Below are positions 50,990 through 60,731 of a stretch of 64,000 nt of DNA, piece by piece. Under the pieces are notes generated by a model. It made no database searches, was not told where the DNA came from, and saw nothing but the letters and a program-made list of their open reading frames with translations. A program made the translations under genes and the position numbers. Source of the stretch: Acrocarpospora phusangensis. GTDB lineage: Bacteria; Actinomycetota; Actinomycetes; Streptosporangiales; Streptosporangiaceae. The DNA lies in assembly GCF_016862995.1 (NCBI RefSeq), contig NZ_BOOA01000025.1, forward strand, positions 44,668 to 108,667, written 5' to 3'. Every line of letters begins with the position of its first letter. Within the stretch, counting starts at the first letter, position 1.

Positions 50990-51754
50990 ATGCTGACGAT
51001 CGGTCAACTGGCGGCGTACGCCGGCGTCACGGTACGGGCGGTGCGGCACTACCACCAGATCGGACTGCTGCCCGAGCCGGAGCGGGACGCGTCGGGCTAC
51101 CGGCGGTACGGCGCGAAGGCGGCCGTGTCCCTCATCAAGATCCGCACCCTCGCCAACGCCGGCGTGCCGCTGTCTCAGATCGGCCGGATGCTCGAAGCCG
51201 ACGCGCCGGCCTTCATCGAAGCGGTCCAGAGGATCGACAGCCACCTGCTCGACGAGATCGACCGGCTCGAGACCAGTCGCAAGCAGATCGCGCAGCTCGC
51301 CGCCGGGGACAGCCTGGCGCTCCCGCCGGAGGTGGTGTCCTATCTCGATCGGCTGCGGGAGATCGGAGCGTCCGAGCGGATGGTGGAGGCTGAGCGGGAC
51401 GGGTGGATCCTGGTCGCGGCGCGCTGGCCCGACGGCATCCACGAGGTCATACCCTGGAAACTCGCGCAGCTCGATGACCCGCGAATCGTCCGGCTCTACC
51501 AGGTCGGGTCGGAGCTCCTGGAGAACGGCGTGGGCGACGACCCGCGTCTGGAGGAGATCGCCGACATCCTGGCCGGCCTGGCCGAGCAGGCGCACACCTC
51601 CGGCGAGATGGTGGAGGACGATCTGGCGTTCGACCTTATCGACGCGCTTCCCGTCGAGTCGGACCCGCGGATGGAGCGGCTGCTGGACCTGATGCGCGAA
51701 CGTGGCTGGACCGGCTGGACCCGCCCGAAACGGCTGCCGGAGCCGCCCGGTTGA
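50990..51754 (+). CDS. MerR-family regulator with TipAS-like ligand domain
   Basis: A 254-residue protein. The N-terminal MerR DNA-binding domain (LTIGQLAAYAGVTVRAVRHY, then YRRYGAKAAVSLIKIRTLAN) is followed by a dimerising coil and a ~130-residue domain containing ERDGWILVAARWPDG. It is 20 nt downstream of the permease, so it probably senses the exported compound and regulates this operon. Confidence 0.88.
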   Translation: MLTIGQLAAYAGVTVRAVRHYHQIGLLPEPERDASGYRRYGAKAAVSLIKIRTLANAGVPLSQIGRMLEADAPAFIEAVQRIDSHLLDEIDRLETSRKQIAQLAAGDSLALPPEVVSYLDRLREIGASERMVEAERDGWILVAARWPDGIHEVIPWKLAQLDDPRIVRLYQVGSELLENGVGDDPRLEEIADILAGLAEQAHTSGEMVEDDLAFDLIDALPVESDPRMERLLDLMRERGWTGWTRPKRLPEPPG

Positions 51755-51808
51755 CGCTCAAGCGCGCACCATTCGGGAACTGCTGGTCCCGGGGAGCCGG
51801 AAACTGGG

Positions 51809-53233
51809 TCAGGCCGGGTTCTCCGCGTCGTACTCGCCGGGTGGGTTGTCGCGCGGGAGGAGGTGTTTGGCCACGCGGGAGGTGGGTGTGCGGGGAAGCG
51901 ACGGGACGGCCTGCCAGAAGCGGGGGACCTTGAAGGCGGCCAGGTGTTCGGACGCCCAGGCGTGCAGGGCGGGGAAGTCGGGGGTTCCGTTGGCCGGGAC
52001 GATGAACGCTTTCACCTCTTCCTCGGACAGGTCGGAGGGGACGCCGACGACCGCGCATTCGAGGACGTCCGGGTGGGCCGTCAGGACCTCCTCGACCTCC
52101 AGGGGGGAGAGGTTCTCGCCGCGGCGGCGCAGGACCTCCTTGCGGCGGGAGACGAAGGTGTAGACGCCGTCCTCGTCCACGGTCACCAGGTCGCCGGTGC
52201 GCAGCCAGCCGTCCTCGGTGAGGACCTCGGCGGTCTCCTCGGGCATCTCCCAGTAGCCGGGCGTCACCGCGGGATTGCGCAGCAGCAGCTCGCCGTCCTC
52301 CACCCGGGCGTGGTTGATCGTGCCCGACGGATGCTGCCGCACCGTGCCGAGGGTCCCGTACGGGCGGGAGCCGCGCGGCCAGATGAGGCCGTAGGGGGAC
52401 TCCGACAGGGCGTAGCCGACGACGATGCGCAGGCCGAAGCGGCTTTCGATCTCCAGTTGCCGTTCCCGGGCGGGGGCCGGGCCGGTGTAGCAGAGCCGCA
52501 GCGGCGTGCCGGCGTCGCCGGGCTGTTCCGGCCGCCGCATCAGGATCTCCAGCATGGCGCCGATCGCGTTGAACTCGGTCGCGCCGTGGCGGCGGGCCGC
52601 GTCCAGGAAACCGCTCGCCGAGAAGCGCTCCAGCAGGATCAGGCCCGCGCCGCAGGCCAGCGACCCGAGCACCGAGTACGCCGGGGCGTTGATGTGGAAC
52701 AGCGGCAGCGAGGTCATCAACCGGTCCTCGCGGGTCAGGCCCATCCAGAACGGGAAACCCTCCCCGGCCAGCGCGTACGCCCGGTGGGTCTGCATGACCA
52801 GTTTGGACCGGCCGGTGGTCCCGGAGGTCGGGATCAGCGTGGCCAGATCGTCCGGCTTCGCCTCGACCCGCAGCTCCTCGCTCCCGCCGGCCAGCTCGCC
52901 GACGCCGACCCGGGGCACGCCCAGCTCCCAGGGATCGTCGCTGACGATCATCCGGGGCCGCGTCTGCGCGACCAGTCCGGCCAGCTCGGCCGCGGTGCTC
53001 GCCGGGTTGACGTACACGGCGACCGCGCCCATCGACGTCAGCGCCAGCCAGCACAGCAGGTACGCCGGGGTGTTACGCCCGGTGACCAGCACGAGATCGC
53101 CACGCCTCACCCCGGCGGCGCGCAGCGCGGCGGCGACCCCGGCCACCTGGCCGGCCGCCGCCGCGAACGTGAGGGTCCCCGCGTCAGTACGCAGCCAGAC
53201 GCCCTCGGGGTCGCGGTCCGCCGCCGCCCGCAA
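51809..53233 (-). CDS. AMP-forming acyl-CoA ligase/synthetase (ANL superfamily)
   Basis: About 474 residues. Core motifs: P-loop-like IPTSGTTGRSKLV, SLPLFHINA, VGYALSESPYGL and the hinge DGWLRTGDL, then the A10 region LPRTPTSRVAKHLL with its catalytic lysine. It activates a carboxylic acid to its CoA ester via an adenylate. The start is uncertain: the TTG at 53233 follows the VOC gene's stop closely, with no good ATG available. Divergent family members handle crotonobetaine/carnitine-like or aromatic acids. Confidence 0.85.
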   Translation of the reverse strand: MRAAADRDPEGVWLRTDAGTLTFAAAAGQVAGVAAALRAAGVRRGDLVLVTGRNTPAYLLCWLALTSMGAVAVYVNPASTAAELAGLVAQTRPRMIVSDDPWELGVPRVGVGELAGGSEELRVEAKPDDLATLIPTSGTTGRSKLVMQTHRAYALAGEGFPFWMGLTREDRLMTSLPLFHINAPAYSVLGSLACGAGLILLERFSASGFLDAARRHGATEFNAIGAMLEILMRRPEQPGDAGTPLRLCYTGPAPARERQLEIESRFGLRIVVGYALSESPYGLIWPRGSRPYGTLGTVRQHPSGTINHARVEDGELLLRNPAVTPGYWEMPEETAEVLTEDGWLRTGDLVTVDEDGVYTFVSRRKEVLRRRGENLSPLEVEEVLTAHPDVLECAVVGVPSDLSEEEVKAFIVPANGTPDFPALHAWASEHLAAFKVPRFWQAVPSLPRTPTSRVAKHLLPRDNPPGEYDAENPA

Positions 53234-53250
53234 CAGCCCGGGGACGGTTC

Positions 53251-53841
53251 CTACGACGACCGCCGGATGTCCTCGATGATCGCGTCGACCAGCACGGTCG
53301 GGACCGTGTGGTCCAGCACGCCGTTCTCGCGCAGCTCGACCACGGCCGGAACCGGGTCGGGGTCGGCGAACAGCGCGGGATCGCTGTAGTCCACCGGCCT
53401 GCCGGTCGGATCGACCGTCCACCAGGACGCCTCCAGCGCGATCCCGTTCGGGTCGCTGAAGTAGATCGACCGCAGGAAGCCGTGGTCGATCACGTCGGTG
53501 ACCTCGCAGCCGTGCGCCTTCAGCCGGTCCCGCATGCGCTCCAGCGCGGCCTCGTCCACGAGGTGCAGGGAGAGGTGATCGAACTGCGACGCCTTCTCGT
53601 ACGGCACGCCCGCCGGTTTCGCGTAGGTGTCCAGATCCTTCCCGGTGAACTCGAAGAAGGCGATCGTGTTGCCGGGCGCCACCTCGAAGAAGTAGTGGCG
53701 GAAGTCCGGGGTGGCGAGTGTGGTCACCAGTCGCGCGTCCAGGACCCCGTGCCAGAACCGCACGGTGGCGTCCATGTCCGGGGTGACCAGGGCCAGGTGA
53801 TGCACGCCACGCCAGTGCATGGTGTCAGGTGTCGCAGCCAT
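53251..53841 (-). CDS. VOC-superfamily (glyoxalase/extradiol dioxygenase-like) protein
   Basis: A 196-residue protein with two beta-alpha-beta-beta-beta modules: HHLALVTPDMDATVRFW starting the first and FDHLSLHLVDEAALERM the second. Conserved His/Glu (HH near residue 15, EASWW near 140) would hold a metal ion. Its substrate is unknown. It is followed by the acyl-CoA ligase with ~17 bp between, so they are probably one operon in acid catabolism. Confidence 0.85.
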   Translation of the reverse strand: MAATPDTMHWRGVHHLALVTPDMDATVRFWHGVLDARLVTTLATPDFRHYFFEVAPGNTIAFFEFTGKDLDTYAKPAGVPYEKASQFDHLSLHLVDEAALERMRDRLKAHGCEVTDVIDHGFLRSIYFSDPNGIALEASWWTVDPTGRPVDYSDPALFADPDPVPAVVELRENGVLDHTVPTVLVDAIIEDIRRSS

Positions 53842-53913
53842 GCCTCGACGCTACGCCCCCGTAGCCGATCTGGGGAGCCTCGAACCCGTAGAAATTTCAA
53901 CCAAATGGGTGGG

Positions 53914-54054
53914 TCAATTGGGGGCGGGACCCTCCTCGGTCAGCGCCTCCAGCATCTCCGTGAGATGAGCCACCTGGGTTTCGAGACCCCGGACGCGCGC
54001 CTCCAGCTCGACGAGCGTGGGGGTCTGGAACGCATTGCCGATCTGCCTGCTCAT
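53914..54054 (-). CDS. Small coiled-coil protein (46 aa)
   Basis: ATG 54054 is preceded by GGAGG. The product is one long heptad helix (LEARVRGLETQVAHLTEMLE) with a short acidic tail. Similar mini-proteins are scattered in actinomycetes; no function is established. It would be transcribed just upstream of the VOC gene but has a ~70 bp gap. Confidence 0.6.
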   Translation of the reverse strand: MSRQIGNAFQTPTLVELEARVRGLETQVAHLTEMLEALTEEGPAPN

Positions 54055-54178
54055 CGACCCTCCGGCGGTGCATATCGTGACGCGCGCGGGGCAGCGCGCG
54101 TGGGTTTCCCTATACCCTAAATATCCGCCTTCGCACCTCAAATCGGAAGGTCAGGCGGTGTGCGGATAGGCTCTCCCC

Positions 54179-54589
54179 ATGGTTGATCTACCGCCGCGCG
54201 AATGGCGCGTCGCTCCGGTGATCATCGTGCTCAAGGCCGCCGGCGCCCTGCTGCTCGCCGTTCTGGCCCTGACCGCGGACGGCCGCGGCCTCTTCCTGGC
54301 CGGCGTGGCCGCCCTCGGTTTCGCCTTCCTCGCCGCCCGTGACCTTCTCGCCCGGGTACGGCTCTCCGCCGACTCCCGCGGCGTCACCGTCGTCACCGGC
54401 TTCTCCGGGCGCCGGCACATCCCGTGGCCCCAGATCGAACGCATCCGCGTCGACTCCCGCGCCCGCTACGGCACCCGGATGGAACTCCTCGAACTGGACA
54501 CCGGCGACGACGTCCACCTGTTCAGCAAGTTCGACCTCGGCGAACCGGTCGTCCCCGTCGCCGAGACCCTGATGCGCATGCGCCCCTGA
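54179..54589 (+). CDS. Membrane-anchored bacterial PH-domain protein
   Basis: A 136-residue protein with two N-terminal membrane helices (~16-34 and 39-55), then a PH-like domain with alternating strands (GVTVVTGFSGRRHIPWPQIE, then MELLELDTGDDVHLF). This is a common actinobacterial family of unknown role. TAGGCT ends 6 nt before the ATG, so the transcript may be leaderless. Convergent with the next gene; a 5-bp gap separates them. Confidence 0.8.
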   Translation: MVDLPPREWRVAPVIIVLKAAGALLLAVLALTADGRGLFLAGVAALGFAFLAARDLLARVRLSADSRGVTVVTGFSGRRHIPWPQIERIRVDSRARYGTRMELLELDTGDDVHLFSKFDLGEPVVPVAETLMRMRP

Positions 54590-54593
54590 GCCC

Positions 54594-55226
54594 TCACCCG
54601 GACACGAACCGCAACGGCACCATCACCGCCGCGTACGCCAGCAGCGAGAAAGGCACCGCCGCCAGAAGCGCCAGCCCCCGTTCCTTGTGCGTACGGGCCA
54701 TGAGCAGCGGAACGACCAGGAGAACGCCCAGACAGGCCCACGCCTGCGCGGCGTAACCCAGAACCCACGCGTAGTGGATGCCCTCCATCCCGAACACCCC
54801 CGCCAGCGCCCCGAGCGCGCCCACCCGCTGCCACGCGGCGGTTCCCCTCCGCCACCACACCCCGGCGACCCCGAAGATCGGCCCCGCGACGAACGCGATC
54901 CCCAGCCACACCAGCGGGAACACCAGGCTGCCCATGCCGTCCCGCCCGAACTCCGCGTAGCCGTAGTACCCGGCCACCAGGCCCGCCTCGGCGCACAGTC
55001 CCCCGAAAGCCGCCACCGGCAAGGCGACCCGCCCGGCCAGCAGCGCCCCGGCGGCGAACGCGGCCACCGACCACACGGCACCGGAGTTCGCGATCTGATT
55101 CCAGGCGCCGGGCAGCCACCCCTGGGCGAGATTGGTGAGCACCCCCAGCAGCAGCCCTGCGGCCAGCGCCGTCGGGATCGCCCACGTCCACGCGTTCCGC
55201 GCGGGGGCGAGCGCACTCGCGTCCAA
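54594..55226 (-). CDS. DUF6518-type polytopic membrane protein
   Basis: A 210-residue protein with about seven membrane helices (WAIPTALAAGLLLGVLTNLA, LVFPLVWLGIAFVAGPIFGV, LGVLLVVPLLMARTHKERG). The start is the TTG at 55226, since CTGGAG lies 8 nt upstream and an ATG is absent. No catalytic motif seen. The family is restricted to actinomycetes and lacks a known function. Confidence 0.72.
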   Translation of the reverse strand: MDASALAPARNAWTWAIPTALAAGLLLGVLTNLAQGWLPGAWNQIANSGAVWSVAAFAAGALLAGRVALPVAAFGGLCAEAGLVAGYYGYAEFGRDGMGSLVFPLVWLGIAFVAGPIFGVAGVWWRRGTAAWQRVGALGALAGVFGMEGIHYAWVLGYAAQAWACLGVLLVVPLLMARTHKERGLALLAAVPFSLLAYAAVMVPLRFVSG

Positions 55227-55423
55227 GATGTGACTCCAGCTTCGATTGACCTGCGCATTGCCCTTCCGAGGCGCGAAGACTACCCGATGCCGGGCGACCT
55301 TCCGGCTCCCGGGTCAAGCGCGCGGAAGCCCGGGGTGCCGCCCATAGTCGGTCATCAGTTCGTCATGACACCGGTTCCGGTCTGGGTTTTCATGAGGGCC
55401 ACGACTCGATCACGGGGAGGCGC
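55227..55423. promoter_or_regulatory. Divergent promoter region of the membrane protein and NACHT genes
   Basis: About 200 bp with no gene. GGGAGG sits before the NACHT ATG. A TTGACC hexamer near 55246 could be a plus-strand -35, but no matching -10 is clear. Confidence 0.3.
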
Positions 55424-58354
55424 ATGCTCGAGGTCCTGGCCGAGGTCATGGCAGGCGTGGTGGCGGAGGTGGCGACCACGGCGGGACGGCGGATCGCCAC
55501 CGCCGTGTGGGGCGGCGCGCGCTCGCGCAAGGAGAGGCGGGACGAGGTCATCGCCGCGTTCACGCCGCGTGTGGGTCGGCCGCTGGCGCGCGAACTCTCC
55601 CGCGGCGTCGCCGGGCTCACGGCCGAGACCGCCGCGGAGATCACCGAGGCGATCGGCAGCCTCCACGTGCGCGCCGTGGTCCACGAACTGGTCGCGGCGC
55701 GGCTGGTCGGCGCCCCGGACGGCGACATCGGCAAGATCCGGCGGACCTTCTCGGCGATCATCACCCAGGAGACCGGCGGTGGGGAGCAGGCCGCCGACGC
55801 CGTGTTCGACCAGTTCGACGCCATGATCCGTGATCTCGCGGAACGGCTGGCCGCCGACGAGCCCGATCTGTTCCAGGCGGTCCGCCAGGACGCGCACCTG
55901 GCCCGCCTGCACGCCACGACGACCGCCCTCGAACGGCACGCCGCCGCCGTCAGCGGGCGCGCGGACCCCGCCGCCGAGGAACTGTTCCTGCGCCGGTACC
56001 GCCGCCAGGCCGCCGACTACCACGGCAGCATCGAACCCCCCGACTTCGACCGGCGGCAGCGCGTCCCGCTGGCCGACATCTATGTGACGCCGCGGATCGT
56101 CCCGGCGCCCGCGGTGGAGACGGACGAGGACGAGCCGGCGGACCCCGTCGATCTGGAATCCTTCGCGCGGGCCGTGGATCGCACGGTCCTGCTGGGGGAC
56201 CCCGGCGGCGGCAAGACGAGCACGTCGCACGCGCTGATGCACCTGCACGCCTCGCGTGAGGGCACTCGCACACCCTTCTACGTCTCGCTGCACGAGTACG
56301 CCGCCGCCTACCCGCCGACGCGGTCGATCATCGCTCACATCGAGTACGTCCTGGAGGTCTTCCACAGCTGCCGCCCACCCGCCGACCTGGTCGAACGGCT
56401 CCTGCTCACCGGCCAGGCGATTGTGATCTTCGATGGGCTGGACGAACTCACCGACAGCGCCCGCCGGGCCGACGTCGCCTCGATGCTGGAGCGCTTCTCC
56501 ACCGAGTTCCCGCTGACCGCGGTGATGGTCACCTCCCGCGTCGTCGGCTACGCGCAGGCCCGGCTGGACCAGAAGATGTTCACGACCTACCGGATCAGCG
56601 GCTTCGGCCCGGAGGAGACGGAGGAGTACGTCAGGAAGTGGTTCGCGCTCGAACAGGCGGACACGGCCGAGGCGGCGGCCGAGGACTTCATGACGGCCAC
56701 CGTCTCGGTGCCGGACCTGCGGTCCAACCCGTTGATGCTGGCGCTGATGTGCATCCTGTACCGGGGCCAGGGATCCATCCCCTACACCCGGCCCGAAGTG
56801 TACGAGCAGTGCACGACCCTGTTCTCGCGCCGCTGGGACGCCCGCCGCAGGATCCACACGTCCGTCCGGGCATGGGCGCAGGTCGACGCGCTGCTGCGCC
56901 ACCTGGCGTACTGGCTCCACACCAGGAGCGACGGGTCGCCGGCCGTGTCGCGGCGGGCCCTGGTCGCCAGCACCCGGCGGTTCCTGCTCGGCCGCGGCAT
57001 GGAGGACGCCGACGAGGCGCTGGCGGCCGCCGAGGAGATCATCGAGTTCTGCCGGGGCCGGGCCTGGGTGTTCAGCAGCGTCGGCGTCGACCGCCACGGC
57101 GCGGACCTGTACGCCTTCACCCACCGGACGTTCATGGAGTACTACGCCGCGGCGGAGATCGCCGGCAGGTACGACTCGCCGGTGACGCTCGCCCGCCGGC
57201 TCGTCCCGCGGATCGCCCGCAGGGAATGGGACGTCGTCGCCCAGCTGGCCGTACAGATCAAGGACAGGACCGCCCGGAAGGGCGCAGAACGGATCGTGGC
57301 CGAACTCCTCCGCGACCGGCGGCTGTCCGACGACGAGCGCGAGAACCTGCTCACCTTCCTCTGCCGGGCCCCCGGGTACACCTCCGTGCCGCAACGCCAG
57401 CTGCGGACCCTGGTGGGGCGCGCGATCGAGATCGCCCTGCGGCCCGGCGAGGACGGCGCCGTCCGCCTCGCGCCCCTGGGGTGGCTGATGTACACCGCCG
57501 GGGAGAACCGGGCTTTCCTGAGCCGCGAGATCTCCGGCGCTCTCGCCGACCGGATCCTCAGCGAGGAGGGACCGCGACTGGGTGCGCTGCGCCTCGCGTT
57601 GTACCTCAGGGAGGCGCTTGACGCGACAGGCAACCGCGATGGGCTCGCGTGGGATGCGTCCATCGCCCTCGCCGACCGGCACCGGCGCGCGTACGGCGAC
57701 GCCATCGAGGCGATGGCACCCCAGGCGGAGGACATCGCGGTCGAAGCCCTCCTCACCCGCCGCATCGGCTTGGCCCGGTTCCACGACTGGCACGGCCCCG
57801 ACCTGGCCCCCTTGTTCCGTTCCTCACCGCGTATCACTTATCGCTTGGAGACCGGCCTGGGCACCTCCCGGCACCGGCCGGTGGCATCGGAGTTGCTCGG
57901 CGGCCCCACGAGGTACGACGGCGACGGCTGGTGGGACGCGGTGGACTCCATGCTGGCCGAATTGGCCGCCGTGACGACAGGACTGGGCGAGCCGCCGTGG
58001 ACCGACGCGAGCGTGTCCCACATGGACACCTTCAGCCACCGCTACCTCCCCGATCTCGCCCGCGGCCGTCTGGCGCCGCAGTCGGACGAGAGCCGGGCAG
58101 GGCTCGGGATCGTCCTGTTCACCTGGGCCGAGCTGGAGATGGGCGAGATCGCCTCGCTCATCGACCTCGCCGAGGAGGCCGGCTGGCTGCGTGACTTCGT
58201 CCCGTACCTGCGGGGTCGCTTCCAGCAGGGCCGCGAGCTGCCTGCCCTTCGGGTCGGCGCGCATTTCGCGGTGCTGTTCCGCCGGTGGGCGGAGGGGGCG
58301 GTCGATTTCACACGCGACCGCCACCTCCGCACGCAGTCCGGCGGAGCAGTGTAG
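55424..58354 (+). CDS. NACHT-domain NTPase (NLR-like)
   Basis: A 976-residue protein. Residues 1-220 form a helical N-terminal region without a recognised effector, ending in a DYHGSIEPPDFDRRQRVPLA stretch usual before NACHT domains. The NTPase has Walker A GDPGGGKTSTSHA (~260) and Walker B IVIFDGLDEL (~335), then winged-helix and helical segments (SNPLMLALMCILY; FTHRTFMEYYAAAEIA). About 350 helical residues follow and probably serve as sensor. Several bacterial NACHT proteins are antiphage sensors. No effector gene is adjacent, so any effector is in this polypeptide or absent. Confidence 0.85.
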   Translation: MLEVLAEVMAGVVAEVATTAGRRIATAVWGGARSRKERRDEVIAAFTPRVGRPLARELSRGVAGLTAETAAEITEAIGSLHVRAVVHELVAARLVGAPDGDIGKIRRTFSAIITQETGGGEQAADAVFDQFDAMIRDLAERLAADEPDLFQAVRQDAHLARLHATTTALERHAAAVSGRADPAAEELFLRRYRRQAADYHGSIEPPDFDRRQRVPLADIYVTPRIVPAPAVETDEDEPADPVDLESFARAVDRTVLLGDPGGGKTSTSHALMHLHASREGTRTPFYVSLHEYAAAYPPTRSIIAHIEYVLEVFHSCRPPADLVERLLLTGQAIVIFDGLDELTDSARRADVASMLERFSTEFPLTAVMVTSRVVGYAQARLDQKMFTTYRISGFGPEETEEYVRKWFALEQADTAEAAAEDFMTATVSVPDLRSNPLMLALMCILYRGQGSIPYTRPEVYEQCTTLFSRRWDARRRIHTSVRAWAQVDALLRHLAYWLHTRSDGSPAVSRRALVASTRRFLLGRGMEDADEALAAAEEIIEFCRGRAWVFSSVGVDRHGADLYAFTHRTFMEYYAAAEIAGRYDSPVTLARRLVPRIARREWDVVAQLAVQIKDRTARKGAERIVAELLRDRRLSDDERENLLTFLCRAPGYTSVPQRQLRTLVGRAIEIALRPGEDGAVRLAPLGWLMYTAGENRAFLSREISGALADRILSEEGPRLGALRLALYLREALDATGNRDGLAWDASIALADRHRRAYGDAIEAMAPQAEDIAVEALLTRRIGLARFHDWHGPDLAPLFRSSPRITYRLETGLGTSRHRPVASELLGGPTRYDGDGWWDAVDSMLAELAAVTTGLGEPPWTDASVSHMDTFSHRYLPDLARGRLAPQSDESRAGLGIVLFTWAELEMGEIASLIDLAEEAGWLRDFVPYLRGRFQQGRELPALRVGAHFAVLFRRWAEGAVDFTRDRHLRTQSGGAV

Positions 58355-58367
58355 AAGTTCCCGCTGG

Positions 58368-60644
58368 TCAGGCCACGGTGCAGGTGGTGCCGTTCAGGGT
58401 GAAGGTGGTGGGGTTGGTGTTGGTGCCGGAGTAGCCGGCCTGGAAGCCGAAGGCGGCGGTGCCGCCGTTGGCGTTGATGGTGCGGTTGTGGTCGACGTTG
58501 CGGGCGGTGACCTGCTGGCCGGACTGGGTGACGGTGGCGTTCCAGGCGTTGGTGACCTGCTGGTTGCCGGGGAACGTCCAGAGCAGGGTCCAGCCGTTGA
58601 TCGTGGTGCTGGATCTGTTGGTGATCGTCACCTCAGCCGTGAATCCGGTATTCCAGGAATTCGCGCGATATGTCACCGAGCAGCCGGTGGAGGGGGAGGG
58701 GCTGGGAGACGGTGACGGCGAAGGCGATGGGGAAGGGGAAGGCGATGGAGAGGGAGACGGAGACGGCGAGGGGGACGGGGAAGGTGACGGGGAAGGGGAA
58801 GGCGACGGAGAAGGGGAGGGGGAGGGGCCGTTGTAGGTGAGGCCGAAGCCTTGGGCGAAGAGGGGGGTTTTGCCGTCGCCGGGGTTGATCGGCTGCTGGC
58901 TTGCCGTGTTCATCCACGTCATCGGGAGCCTGCCGGTCGGCGCGTAGTCGCCGAAGAGCACGTCCGCCACGCCGCGCCCCTCGGTGCCCGGCAACCAGGC
59001 CGCGACGAGGGCTCGCCAGTTCGCCAGCTGCGAGGAGATCTCCATCGGCCGCCCGGAGACGAGGACCACGATCACCGGCACCCCGGACGCCTGGAGCCGC
59101 TGCAACGTGGTCAGGTCGGTGCTGTCCAGGCCCATGGCCCCCGTACGGTCACCCGCGCCCTCCGCGTACGGCGTCTCGCCGACCACCGCGATCGCGGCCC
59201 GGAAGGTCGAGTCGATGCCCGTCCCGGTCTGGTTGTAGACGATCTGCGTCCCCGACCCGACCGCGTCCCTGATGCCCTGCAGGATGGTCGTCCCCGGGGT
59301 CGTGTTCCCCGAGGCGCCCTGCCAGGAGATCGTCCAGCCGCCGCTCTGGTTGCCGATGTTGTCCGCGCTCTTGCCCGCCACGAAGATCTTCCCGCCGGTC
59401 TTGGCCAGCGGCAGGACGCCGCCCTGGTTCTTGAGCAGGACCTGGGACTTGCGTACCGCCTCCCGGCCCAGGGCGCGGTGCGCGGCGTTGCCCACGGTGC
59501 CGGTGAGGGTGCGGTCGGCCAGCGGGCGTTCGAAGAGGCCGTACTCGAACTTCTTGGTGAGGATGCGGCGGTTGGCGTCGTCGATGCGGGACATGGGGAT
59601 GCGGCCGGCGGTGACCTCCTGCTTGAGCAGGGTGATGAAGCGGCGGTAGTCGTTGGGGACCATGACCATGTCGATGCCGGCGTTGACGGCCGCAGTGACC
59701 TCGGAGGCGGTGAAGCCGGTGCCGCCCTCGATCTGGTCGACGCCGGCCCAGTCGGAGACGATGAAGCCGCTGAAGCCGAGTTCGGTCTTGAGGACGTCGG
59801 TGAGCAGGTAGCGGTGGCCGTGCAGTTTCTGGCCGTTCCAGCTGCTGTAGGAGACCATCACCGAGCCGACGCCGCGCTGCACGGCCGCCTGGAACGGCGG
59901 CAGGTGGACGGCGCGCAGTTCGGCCTCGGTGACCTGGGTGTTGCCCTGGTCGTCGCCGCCGGTGGTGCCGCCGTCGCCGAGGTAGTGCTTGGCGGTGGCG
60001 AGGATCCCCTTGCCCTGCAAGCCCGTGATAACGGACGTCATGGGGGTGACGAGGGCGGGTTCCTCGCCGAAGGACTCGTACGTGCGGCCCCAGCGGTCGT
60101 TGCGCGCCACGCACAGGCAGGGCGCGAACGTCCAGTCGATGCCGGTCCCGGCGACCTCTTCGGCGGTGGCCTGGCCGATGCGCTGGACCAGGTCGGCGTC
60201 CCTGGACGCGCCGAGGCCGATGTTGTGCGGGAAGATCGTCGCCCCGACCACGTTGTTGTGCCCGTGCACCGCGTCGATGCCGTAGATCATCGGGATGGCC
60301 AGGAGCGTGCCCAGGGCCTGCCGCTGGAAGTTGTCGTACATGTCCGCCCAGGACGTGGCGTTGTTGGGCGAGGGCGCGGAGCCGCCGCCGGACAGGATCG
60401 AGCCCAGCCGGTAGGTGAGCACGTCCGACACGGGGTTGATGGCGGCCCGGTCGGCCTGGGTCATCTGGCCGGCCTTGTCGTCCAGCGTCATCCTGGACAG
60501 CAGGTCGTTCACCCGGGTCGCCACCGGCAGGCTCGGGTCCTGGTACGGCAGCGCCGCCGCCGTCGCCACCCGGCTGGGGACGACGGTCAGCGCCGCACCC
60601 AGGAGCACGCCGGCCAAGCTCAGGCGCGCGAGGCGGAATGTCAT
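58368..60644 (-). CDS. Secreted GH3 beta-glucosidase with CBM2
   Basis: A 758-residue exoenzyme. A signal peptide (~1-30) is followed by the GH3 N-domain with nucleophile Asp298 in FIVSDWAG, and KHYLGDGG in the substrate pocket. After the C-domain (VLVSGRPMEISSQ, GRLPMTW) comes a Pro-Ser linker of ~45 residues and a CBM2 cellulose-binding domain (CSVTYRANSWNTGFTAEVTI ... NAWNATV). It hydrolyses cello-oligosaccharides or related beta-glucans outside the cell. GGGAGG precedes the ATG. Confidence 0.92.
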   Translation of the reverse strand: MTFRLARLSLAGVLLGAALTVVPSRVATAAALPYQDPSLPVATRVNDLLSRMTLDDKAGQMTQADRAAINPVSDVLTYRLGSILSGGGSAPSPNNATSWADMYDNFQRQALGTLLAIPMIYGIDAVHGHNNVVGATIFPHNIGLGASRDADLVQRIGQATAEEVAGTGIDWTFAPCLCVARNDRWGRTYESFGEEPALVTPMTSVITGLQGKGILATAKHYLGDGGTTGGDDQGNTQVTEAELRAVHLPPFQAAVQRGVGSVMVSYSSWNGQKLHGHRYLLTDVLKTELGFSGFIVSDWAGVDQIEGGTGFTASEVTAAVNAGIDMVMVPNDYRRFITLLKQEVTAGRIPMSRIDDANRRILTKKFEYGLFERPLADRTLTGTVGNAAHRALGREAVRKSQVLLKNQGGVLPLAKTGGKIFVAGKSADNIGNQSGGWTISWQGASGNTTPGTTILQGIRDAVGSGTQIVYNQTGTGIDSTFRAAIAVVGETPYAEGAGDRTGAMGLDSTDLTTLQRLQASGVPVIVVLVSGRPMEISSQLANWRALVAAWLPGTEGRGVADVLFGDYAPTGRLPMTWMNTASQQPINPGDGKTPLFAQGFGLTYNGPSPSPSPSPSPSPSPSPSPSPSPSPSPSPSPSPSPSPSPSPSPSPSTGCSVTYRANSWNTGFTAEVTITNRSSTTINGWTLLWTFPGNQQVTNAWNATVTQSGQQVTARNVDHNRTINANGGTAAFGFQAGYSGTNTNPTTFTLNGTTCTVA
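58683..58832. repeat. Hexamer-like tandem repeats encoding the Pro-Ser linker
   Basis: Imperfect GGCGAC/GGGGAA-type 6-mers repeat for ~150 bp and translate on the minus strand to a (Pro-Ser)n linker joining GH3 and CBM2. Linkers of this type are common in secreted actinomycete glycosidases; the length varies by slippage. Confidence 0.85.
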
Positions 60645-60731
60645 GGATCCTCCCTAGATATCCCGAGGAACGTACGAACGCGGTAGTTAGGGGTCAATGA
60701 AGGGGTGCATTCCGCTCCCGGTGACCTGCTG

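Noticed and set aside
58683..58832. CRISPR-like or satellite repeat
   Set aside because: The repeats are coding and give a Pro-Ser linker between the GH3 and CBM2 domains.
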